Shown one piece after another: positions 1-5,511 of a stretch of DNA of 17,551 nt. How positions within the stretch are numbered: position 1 is the stretch's first letter; every line of letters begins with the position of its first letter. Made by a program: the position numbers and the translations under genes. The DNA lies in assembly GCA_019415985.1 (NCBI GenBank), contig DXYE01000056.1, forward strand, positions 1 through 17,551, written 5' to 3'. The stretch comes from Clostridiales bacterium. GTDB taxonomy: Bacteria; Bacillota; Clostridia; Oscillospirales; CAG-272. The notes beneath the pieces are model-generated. The model searched no databases and was not told the origin of the DNA. It saw only the letters and a list, made by a program, of their open reading frames with translations.

Positions 1-1
1 C

Positions 2-817
2 CTGCTCATTGAGCTGGCAAACGAGGGCTATATTGCCATCCATGACGGCGACGGAACAGGCAAAGGGTCAGAATATACCATAGAGCGTATAAAACCGTAT
101 CCTCATGATCTTGACGAGGATAAAAAAAGGTTTTTTGAAGGCCTCTTTGAAAGCGGCAAGGACATCGTCACAGGGGATGACTTGAAAAACAAATTCTATC
201 GCACCCTGAATCAGATCTCCTCCAATTACGGGTATTCCGGGAAGAAAGACCGCATACATTCTCTGACCTCCACGCGGCTGCAGCTTCTCTGCTGGTTGCT
301 GGTTATTGCCTGCTTCGTTCTTGATGTCGTGATACTTGCCAACGTCCTGGGCGGGAATGAACGGTTCCTTCCTTTTGGAATCGGCGTGGTGATCCTTGTT
401 GGCGCATTCTGGCTGGCGCGTTACGTCCCCAGCCGCACAGAAGAGAGCCACAGGAATCTGGAAAAGATAACCGGATTCAAAAAATTTTTGGAAACGGCGG
501 AAAAAGACAGGCTGGAAATGCTTGTTCATGAGGATCCGAAATATTTTTACAACATCCTGCCCTTTGCCTATGTGCTGGATGTGTCTGATAAATGGGTGGA
601 CAAGTTTGAAGGCATTGCCATCGAACCGCCTGAGTGGTACAGCGGGCATGGTGCATTTACGGCTGCTACCATGTGGCATGCCATGGATCGGACACTGAGC
701 AGTGCGGCCAGCGCCATGTCTTCCGCTCCGAGACAGAGCTCGTCCGGCGGCGGATCCGGCGGTGGTGGCGGTGTTTCCGGCGGCGGATCCGGTGGAGGCG
801 GCGGCGGAAGCTGGTAA
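2..817 (+). CDS. DUF2207-type membrane protein, C-terminal part (5' end outside window)
   Basis: The frame is open from the first bases, so the 182 TTG is only an internal codon; 271 residues are visible and the start lies upstream. The visible part has a soluble stretch of about 90 residues, two adjacent hydrophobic segments (LLCWLLVIACFVLDVVILAN and FLPFGIGVVILVGAFWLARY), and a cytosolic-looking region with the DUF2207-typical stretch FYNILPFAYVLDVSDKW. The tail alternates Ser with Gly runs and ends GGGGGGSW. DUF2207 proteins (YciQ-like) are predicted membrane proteins of unknown role, often with this Gly/Ser-rich end. The family call rests on architecture and remembered motifs, not a search. 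The repetitive GGX codons of the tail make a long proline-rich shadow frame on the other strand, which I disregard. A small membrane protein follows 57 nt downstream and may be co-transcribed. Confidence 0.75.
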   Translation: MLIELANEGYIAIHDGDGTGKGSEYTIERIKPYPHDLDEDKKRFFEGLFESGKDIVTGDDLKNKFYRTLNQISSNYGYSGKKDRIHSLTSTRLQLLCWLLVIACFVLDVVILANVLGGNERFLPFGIGVVILVGAFWLARYVPSRTEESHRNLEKITGFKKFLETAEKDRLEMLVHEDPKYFYNILPFAYVLDVSDKWVDKFEGIAIEPPEWYSGHGAFTAATMWHAMDRTLSSAASAMSSAPRQSSSGGGSGGGGGVSGGGSGGGGGGSW

Positions 818-874
818 AGCCCATGTTTTTGGCATCCGAAAATTTGTGCTATGAAGAAAAAAGGGGGAACGCAT

Positions 875-1126
875 ATGGAGCTGTGGGCAGCAGGGATTGC
901 CCTGCTTATCATAGCGGCGGGTATCCTGGTACTGATTTTGTGTGGAAAGAAAATCCATAAAGGCTTGCGAATCGCCGGGGTCTGTGTACTTGGCGCGCTG
1001 TTTGCGGCGGTACTGGGATATATTGTCCTTACCTTTTTGTTTTTGGACGCACTGGATTCTCCTTCCCTGGATGAGCCTACGGTTTCCGGGACAGTGTTAT
1101 CTGAGGAACAGGCTACATTACCGTAG
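875..1126 (+). CDS. Small two-helix membrane protein, unknown function
   Basis: The call is an 83-residue protein starting MELWAAGIALL. I chose ATG 875 over the in-frame ATG 851 because an AAGGGGG ribosome binding site (861-867) lies 7 nt before it. Two hydrophobic segments fill most of the protein (about residues 4-22 and 30-52), and a short acidic tail follows (LDSPSLDEPT). I recognise no family. The stop at 1124-1126 falls inside the next open frame, which encodes the end of a DUF2726-like nuclease. The natural C terminus may therefore have been replaced when that fragment arrived. The small size and position after a DUF2207 gene fit an accessory membrane peptide, but that is inference only. 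Confidence 0.5.
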   Translation: MELWAAGIALLIIAAGILVLILCGKKIHKGLRIAGVCVLGALFAAVLGYIVLTFLFLDALDSPSLDEPTVSGTVLSEEQATLP

Positions 1127-1380
1127 AAAACCTCAGTGACGAAGAATTGGCTTACGTCAACAACCGTGCTTCTTTGGATTTTGTCGTATATTATAAGCAG
1201 GATAAGTCTTGCAAACTGGTAGTGGAAGTGGATGGCTTTGCTTTCCATGAAAACAGGCCGGAGCAGCTTCGGCGCGATGCGCTCAAAGACTCCATTTTGA
1301 AAAAATATGAAATTCCTTTTTTGCGGCTTGCCACCAATGGCAGCAGAGAACGGGAGCGGATTCTTCAGGCTTTGGAGTAA
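1105..1380 (+). pseudogene. C-terminal remnant of a DUF2726 / PDDEXK-type nuclease-helicase protein
   Basis: The frame opens after a TGA at 1102-1104 and runs to TAA 1378-1380. It reads GYITVENLSDEELAYVNNRA, then SLDFVVYYKQDKSCKLVVEV, DGFAFHENRPEQLRRDALKD and IPFLRLATNGSRERERI. This is the core of the Vsr/DUF2726-like PDDEXK fold: Asp of LDF, Glu-x-Asp of VEVDG, the FHE stretch and the Arg/Asp/Lys helix before a LLRL-like strand. In intact relatives this domain sits at the end of a much larger helicase or AAA protein. Here there is no start codon with a ribosome binding site and no N-terminal part, so I call it a remnant. It overlaps the 3' end of the small membrane protein in another frame, which places a recombination junction near 1100. 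Confidence 0.6.
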
Positions 1381-1393
1381 GCGCCGCCTGCGT

Positions 1394-1585
1394 TCAAACG
1401 TTGACTTCCACCCACGGTAACCATTTCTGTATTGCCGTGTAGTTAAATTCATACGCCGCGATCTCCTCCACGTCCACCAGCAGCTCGGTAGAACAATCGG
1501 GATCGTACTCGTCTGCCCATGGTCTTCTTTGTGTGGATTCCACACCCTGACCCGCATCCATTCCTTCTCCGCCATAAGTCCACTG
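1394..1585 (-). pseudogene. Unrecognised C-terminal protein fragment
   Basis: On the minus strand a frame ending at TGA (1394-1396) reads WADEYDPDCSTELLVDVEEI followed by AAYEFNYTAIQKWLPWVEVN. Its residue composition looks like real protein, unlike the overlapping Arg/Trp-rich frames. The frame stays open upstream into a hairpin at 1576-1612, and I see no start codon with a ribosome binding site. I do not recognise the family. It converges tail to tail with the DUF2726 remnant, 13 nt apart, which fits two broken genes joined by rearrangement. Confidence is limited because the only evidence is amino-acid plausibility over about 60 codons. Confidence 0.3.
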
Positions 1586-1612
1586 TAATTTTGATAGAAT
1601 TGCTGTGGACTT
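1576..1612. repeat. Near-perfect 15-bp inverted repeat (hairpin)
   Basis: The arms AAGTCCACTGTAATT (1576-1590) and AATTGCTGTGGACTT (1598-1612) are complementary at 13 of 15 positions around a 7-nt loop. There is no U-tract directly after it on the plus strand. It could be a recombination or transposon end, or a terminator for something decayed; I cannot decide between these. Confidence 0.45.
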
Positions 1613-1667
1613 TATTATATTGCCAAAAAACGTTTGAAATCAGCTCGGTTTTTCAGCACATAAGATT

Positions 1668-1706
1668 AACCCGCTATGAAGAGCAATTCCACAGCGGGTT
1701 TTCTGC
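1668..1706 (+). terminator. Possible Rho-independent terminator
   Basis: Arms AACCCGCT (1668-1675) and AGCGGGTT (1693-1700) form an 8-bp stem with a 17-nt loop, followed by TTCTGCATTT. The stem is convincing but the loop is long and the T-tract weak. No intact gene ends just before it. Confidence 0.35.
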
Positions 1707-1751
1707 ATTTTACGAATTTCCGGGCGGCAAACGCCGCAGCACCCGTTAAAT

Positions 1752-2005
1752 TTATGGGTATGCGGATCCCAACAGCCGGGAAAGCAGCTAAAGTTCCATA
1801 AATATGGACTGCAAAGGTAGGAAATCAAAATCAACCTGTCGGAAACCCCAACAAGTAGGTTACGGAGGCTTAATCACTTAACGAATACCCATAAGTCACA
1901 GCTCACCACGATGGGCGACTAACCTATAAATTCCAGAGTAGTACAAAGATTGATATAAGATCAAAAACATGTGAAACCGCAGGTTCGAAACCTACGGTTT
2001 TCGCG
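1752..2005 (+). other. Non-coding stretch with nested inverted repeats; candidate structured RNA
   Basis: No credible reading frame covers this stretch. A perfect 10-bp inverted repeat encloses 143 nt (TTATGGGTAT 1752-1761 and ATACCCATAA 1885-1894). Near 1790-1810 there is a local hairpin of type AGTtCCATA-aa-TATGGaCT. TAGGTTA (1856-1862) can pair with TAACCTA (1920-1926). A compact hairpin at 1974-2000 (AAACCG/CGGTTT outer, AGGTT/AACCT inner) is followed by TTTT-rich sequence. Part of the last one, GGTTCGAAACC, resembles a tRNA T-arm, but I find no matching acceptor, D or anticodon arms. I cannot name an RNA family. The region could equally be a remnant of a mobile element. The strand is assumed from the position of the terminal hairpin. 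Confidence 0.3.
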
Positions 2006-2055
2006 GCTTGACCGACTTCTTTCATTCAAAAAAACATTCATAATAAATAAGTTTG

Positions 2056-2077
2056 TTATTGACCATTCAGTCAATAA
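2056..2077. promoter_or_regulatory. Operator 1, probable TetR autoregulatory site
   Basis: The perfect palindrome TTATTGAC-N6-GTCAATAA covers the -35 box of the tetR promoter. The same half-sites recur 33 bp downstream. The adjacent TetR-family gene makes it the obvious ligand-responsive repressor for the site (inference). Confidence 0.75.
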
Positions 2078-2087
2078 GTGATAGAAT
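2059..2087 (+). promoter_or_regulatory. Sigma-A promoter of the tetR-antiporter unit
   Basis: The -35 TTGACC (2059-2064), a 17-nt spacer and an extended -10 TGA-TAGAAT (hexamer 2082-2087) are near consensus. A start of transcription near 2094 would give a leader of about 35 nt before the TetR gene. Confidence 0.8.
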
Positions 2088-2088
2088 A

Positions 2089-2110
2089 TTATTGACCAAG
2101 TAGTCAATAT
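2089..2110. promoter_or_regulatory. Operator 2, probable TetR autoregulatory site
   Basis: The palindrome TTATTGAC-N6-GTCAATAT matches operator 1 in 15 of 16 half-site bases and lies over the expected transcription start, just after the -10 box. The two sites have the same centre spacer length (6 bp) and lie 33 bp apart, about three helical turns, so both face the same side of the DNA. Confidence 0.75.
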
Positions 2111-2128
2111 GTTTAAGGTGAGACGATT

Positions 2129-2734
2129 ATGAAAAAAAGTGAAAAAACTGAAATTACCGTTTCAAAAATTATCGACGCCGCTATGGTCGAATTTGGCAAA
2201 AACGGCTACGCTGGCGGAACAGTAAATAACATTTGCAAATCGGGAATTCATAAAGGCTTACTTTACCATAATTTTTCCGGAAAAGATGCACTTTACCTGG
2301 CCTGTTTGAGCAACAGCGGCAAAAAACTGGTCCGGTATATCCAGGAACATAATGGTACTGAAAATCTTGAAAGCTATATGGCTGCCCGTATGGATTTCTT
2401 TCGTCTTTTTCCAAATGAAGCCCATATCTTCTTTGATGCTTTGCTCAATCCGCCGGACCATCTTGCTGAGGATATCCAGCAAGCGCTTGCGGAGTTTAAT
2501 CAATTGAACGAAAAAATATACAGTGAAAAACTGGATAAGCTGGTTCTACGGAAAGGAGTATCCAGAGCAGATGCTGTTTCTTATTTTCACTTGATTCAGC
2601 GCATGTTAAATGGATATTTCAGCAGTCCCGCTTTTCGGAACACAGCACTGCCGGAAAAGACGGAGATACACGAAAGGCTCCTGCCAAAAATCTATAACTG
2701 TATGCTGTACGGAATTGCAGAAGGAGAAAAATAA
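2129..2734 (+). CDS. TetR/AcrR-family transcriptional regulator
   Basis: This is a 201-residue protein, normal for the family. Residues about 10-55 form the TetR helix-turn-helix: IIDAAMVEFGKNGYAGGTVN, then ICKSGIHKGLLYHNFSGKDA, with the usual Tyr-His-x-Phe in the recognition-helix region. The rest is the variable helical ligand-binding domain, so the inducer cannot be read. The start ATG has AAGGTGA (2115-2121) 7 nt upstream. Its promoter carries two matching palindromic operators, so it very probably represses itself and the cation/proton antiporter that begins 1 nt after its stop codon. This pairing suggests that the antiporter is induced by a compound or ionic stress sensed by the regulator. 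Confidence 0.9.
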   Translation: MKKSEKTEITVSKIIDAAMVEFGKNGYAGGTVNNICKSGIHKGLLYHNFSGKDALYLACLSNSGKKLVRYIQEHNGTENLESYMAARMDFFRLFPNEAHIFFDALLNPPDHLAEDIQQALAEFNQLNEKIYSEKLDKLVLRKGVSRADAVSYFHLIQRMLNGYFSSPAFRNTALPEKTEIHERLLPKIYNCMLYGIAEGEK

Positions 2735-2735
2735 A

Positions 2736-3953
2736 ATGATTATCAATTTTTTACGCTGGATTACTGTGCTTGCTCTTGCTTTTGCAGCAGGTAAGCTGAT
2801 AACAAAAATCAAAATGCCAGCCATACTCGGATGGCTCATTGTCGGGATGCTCCTCGGTCCTCACGCTGTCAAATTACTGCCGCAGGACGTTCTGAGCGCA
2901 GGTTGGTATAAAACTATTGTCATGTGGATGCAGTGCGCCTTTGGTGTAATGCTCGGCTCCGAGCTGATCTGGAAAAAGCTGAAGCACTCCGGTAAGGCTT
3001 TGATCGCCACTACACTAACGCAATCTCTCGGCACATTTGTGATTGTTTCTCTTGCCTTCGGAGTCATTTTTGCCTTTACGGATGTGCCGGTTTATCTGGC
3101 CTTTGTTTTTGGCGGAATTGCGCTCGCCACTGCTCCCGCTCCGGCTGTATCCATCGTCAATGAATTTCATGCCAAAGGGCCGGTTACAGACACCCTTCTT
3201 CCTATGACCATATTGGATGATGTGGTGGGAATTGCCGTCTTTTTCACGGTGAATTCTTTGATCGCACGGGCGGTTTCCGGCGGAGCCGTTCCAACGTATA
3301 TGATTCCGATCATGATTTTCCTGCCTCTCCTTATTGGCGCAGTCATCGGTGTACCAACTGGTCTGTTGCTTAAAAAGGGGAAAGGGAAAGTACAAAACCT
3401 GACGATTCTGCTTGGCGGCATTACCACTACCATGATAATCGGGTGGCTTTTGAACACCTTTCTTCTTTCCAGCATTGCTCTCAATTATACGCTAATGGGT
3501 GTTGCTTTTTCCGCAGTCTTTTCCAACATGGTTACGCCGGAACAGGTGGAAGAAATCAACGCCGATTTTTCACCGATCCTGGGCATCTCTTTGCTTGCCG
3601 TAATCGTTGATTTGGGTGCGCCTTTGGACTACCATCTGATTCTTGGCGCAGGCTTGTATACCTTTATTTATATTGCGGCTCGGGCACTTGGAAAATATTT
3701 AGGGGCAAGAACCGGTGCAAAGCTTACCCACATGCCGGATACTGTCTGCAAATATCTTGGCTTGACATTGCTTCCCCATTCAGGTGTTTCTTTGGTGTTT
3801 ACTGGGATCATATGTTCCACTCTGGCCTCCGCTCCGGAATTGGTTCAGATTATCCAGGGCACAATTGCGGCAGCGGCAGTTATTAATGAATTTATTGCGG
3901 TTTTCGCTGCGAAAAAAGGGTTTGAACTAGCCGGAGAAATTAAGAAAGTATAG
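2736..3953 (+). CDS. CPA2-type cation/proton antiporter (Kef/NapA-like)
   Basis: I chose ATG 2736, with AAGGAG at 2721-2726, giving 405 residues; an upstream extension in the same frame only overlaps tetR. The protein is almost entirely hydrophobic, about 12 membrane segments. It has CPA2 hallmarks: KMPAILGWLIVGMLLGP near the start (residues 26-42), the unwound-helix motif ATAPAP (131-136), and the tandem aspartates ILDDVVG (D161-D162) that carry ions and protons in NapA-like exchangers. There is no C-terminal RCK/TrkA domain, so it is the transporter core only. It likely exchanges Na+ or K+ for H+ in the cell membrane; substrate and direction cannot be read from sequence. It is co-transcribed with the TetR gene (1-nt gap). 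A role in drug or salt tolerance is inference from that context. Confidence 0.85.
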   Translation: MIINFLRWITVLALAFAAGKLITKIKMPAILGWLIVGMLLGPHAVKLLPQDVLSAGWYKTIVMWMQCAFGVMLGSELIWKKLKHSGKALIATTLTQSLGTFVIVSLAFGVIFAFTDVPVYLAFVFGGIALATAPAPAVSIVNEFHAKGPVTDTLLPMTILDDVVGIAVFFTVNSLIARAVSGGAVPTYMIPIMIFLPLLIGAVIGVPTGLLLKKGKGKVQNLTILLGGITTTMIIGWLLNTFLLSSIALNYTLMGVAFSAVFSNMVTPEQVEEINADFSPILGISLLAVIVDLGAPLDYHLILGAGLYTFIYIAARALGKYLGARTGAKLTHMPDTVCKYLGLTLLPHSGVSLVFTGIICSTLASAPELVQIIQGTIAAAAVINEFIAVFAAKKGFELAGEIKKV

Positions 3954-4245
3954 CATACCATTTGCTTCTCGTGGTGCGTTGGTTTGGAATTCTTAATTAC
4001 TTCGTTTAAATTGACAAACTCACGCCATTGGCATCCGGAACGAAAGCTGTCGGCGGACGCGCTTTGTATTGCCTGAGTAAGTAATTTCCTTTGATATAAC
4101 TAAGAAATAACTAGGTCATGCAACCGCCAGTTGACGGATTGCAAGTCGTCATTTGGTGGTGCGCAACAGTGAAAAAAGCTATACTTGATATAACGGGGAG
4201 GCGATGAGCCAACAACATAATCAAGAATCGAAAGAGGTGAGAAAA
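3954..4245. other. Intergenic region with a possible minus-strand coding remnant (4006-4113)
   Basis: No terminator is obvious after the antiporter gene. On the minus strand a frame of about 35 codons ends at TAA 4006-4008 and reads GNYLLRQYKARPPTAFVPDA then NGVSLSI, which looks like a genuine protein end that I cannot assign. TGACG (4133-4137) and CGTCA (4147-4151) form a small inverted repeat before the XRE gene. GGGGAGG at 4195-4201 is only 2 nt from the in-frame ATG 4204, too close to be its ribosome binding site. Confidence 0.3.
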
Positions 4246-5226
4246 ATGATTTTAGCTGATAAAATAATCAGACTGAGAAAAAAGAGCGGTTGGTCACAGG
4301 AGGAACTTGCCGAAAAAATGAATGTATCCCGTCAAGCGGTATCGAAATGGGAGGGAGCTCAGACGATTCCCGATTTAGAAAAGATTCTTAAGCTCGGAAA
4401 ATTGTTTGGTGTAACCACTGATTATTTACTCAAAGATGAGATCGAGGAAGAGGTGTTTGCCGATGATGTTTCCGATTCGGGGCTAAGGCGTGTTTCAATT
4501 GAAGAGGCCAACAACTATATTGAACTTCGGAAATGGGTATCTTGGAGGATCGCGTTTGCGACTTTTTTGTGCATACTTTCTCCGATCCCCCTTTTGATTT
4601 TGGGTGCGGCAGCGGAAGTTCCTCCTGGGCGTATTTCCGAAAACGCCGCGGGCGCAATCGGACTTGCCGCTCTGTTTGTATTTGTCCTATTGGCTGTTCC
4701 GATCTACATTTACTGCGGTTTCAAAAACGCTCCTTATGATTTTCTTGATAAAAGCACGCCGTTTGAACTAGAGTATGGAGTCCGCGGCGCTGTAAAGGAA
4801 AAACAAAAAGCGTTCAGAAACACTTATATCAGGAGCAATATCATTGCAACATGCATTTGTATTTTCTCTCCGGTTCCGCTGCTTTCGGCCGCCTTTGTTG
4901 AGAGGGAATTTTTTACTGTAATAATGCTCACTGTTACAATGGTAATAGCGGGAATCGGTGTTTGCTCCTTTATTGTTGTAGGAGTGCAAAACGCAAGTAT
5001 GCAGAAGCTCCTAAAAGAGGGAGAATATGAACTGAAGGAAAAGAATAAAAGCAGAATAAAGGAAACGGTCGGCTCTATATATTGGGTAATTTTGACAGCA
5101 ATATATATTGCTTGGAGTTTTTTTTCAAACGCTTGGCACATTACTTGGCTGGTCTTTGCCTTAGGCGGCATTTTATTTCCTGCTATTATGGCAATATGCA
5201 ATTTACTCATTGATAAAAAGGAATAA
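4246..5226 (+). CDS. Membrane-anchored XRE-family transcriptional regulator
   Basis: I chose ATG 4246, with AGAGGTGA at 4233-4240, giving 326 residues; the in-frame ATG 4204 would add 14 residues with no properly spaced binding site. Residues 5-60 are a classic Cro/C1 helix-turn-helix: KIIRLRKKSGWSQEELAEKM, then NVSRQAVSKWEGAQTIPDLE and ending DYLLKD. A short acidic linker and a C-terminal half with about six hydrophobic segments follow, arranged as two similar halves (FLCILSPIPLLILGAAAE and CICIFSPVPLLSAAFV look like internal duplicates). Such regulators are common in Firmicutes and are thought to sense membrane or transport state, often controlling a neighbouring transporter. Here no partner lies directly downstream, since the next gene is convergent. 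Its target is unknown. Confidence 0.85.
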   Translation: MILADKIIRLRKKSGWSQEELAEKMNVSRQAVSKWEGAQTIPDLEKILKLGKLFGVTTDYLLKDEIEEEVFADDVSDSGLRRVSIEEANNYIELRKWVSWRIAFATFLCILSPIPLLILGAAAEVPPGRISENAAGAIGLAALFVFVLLAVPIYIYCGFKNAPYDFLDKSTPFELEYGVRGAVKEKQKAFRNTYIRSNIIATCICIFSPVPLLSAAFVEREFFTVIMLTVTMVIAGIGVCSFIVVGVQNASMQKLLKEGEYELKEKNKSRIKETVGSIYWVILTAIYIAWSFFSNAWHITWLVFALGGILFPAIMAICNLLIDKKE

Positions 5227-5313
5227 TCAAACAAAACGACTTTAGGCCTTTTAACCTTGTTTCTGCTCCGTTTGGACGTTCTTTTACAACAGAATACTGT
5301 AAAAAAAGCACAA

Positions 5314-5340
5314 GAAAACTCCGATTTTCTCGGAGTTTTC
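5314..5340. terminator. Bidirectional terminator between convergent genes
   Basis: The perfect 11-bp stem GAAAACTCCGA / TCGGAGTTTTC has a 5-nt loop. On the plus strand its 3' arm supplies TTTT; on the minus strand a T7 tract follows after about 10 nt. It sits between the ends of the plus-strand XRE gene and the minus-strand sigma-factor gene, as expected for a shared terminator. Bases 5341-5511 hold nothing I can support. Confidence 0.65.
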
Positions 5341-5511
5341 GTTGCCTACTCGATTTTAGCGCTCTTTTGCTCAGACTGTGGGCACCGGGCCGAGAGACAC
5401 AGACGGCATGTCCCTGAAATAAGCTCGATGTCAAACGGCATACGTCAGAAAGCACAGATGAAGACAAGGCTGGAGGTCGGACTTGTGTATGCAAGCCGCA
5501 ACGGCGAGCTG

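Noticed and set aside
568..1575. 335-codon minus-strand frame with a long proline-rich run
   Set aside because: It mirrors the Gly/Ser-coding tail of the DUF2207 gene and the DUF2726 remnant; it has no ribosome binding site and no family-like sequence.
1974..2010. Possible tRNA gene or tRNA-end attachment site (T-arm-like GGTTCGAAACC)
   Set aside because: No matching acceptor, D or anticodon arms upstream, and the T-stem has a mismatch; no integrase or second copy is visible in the window.
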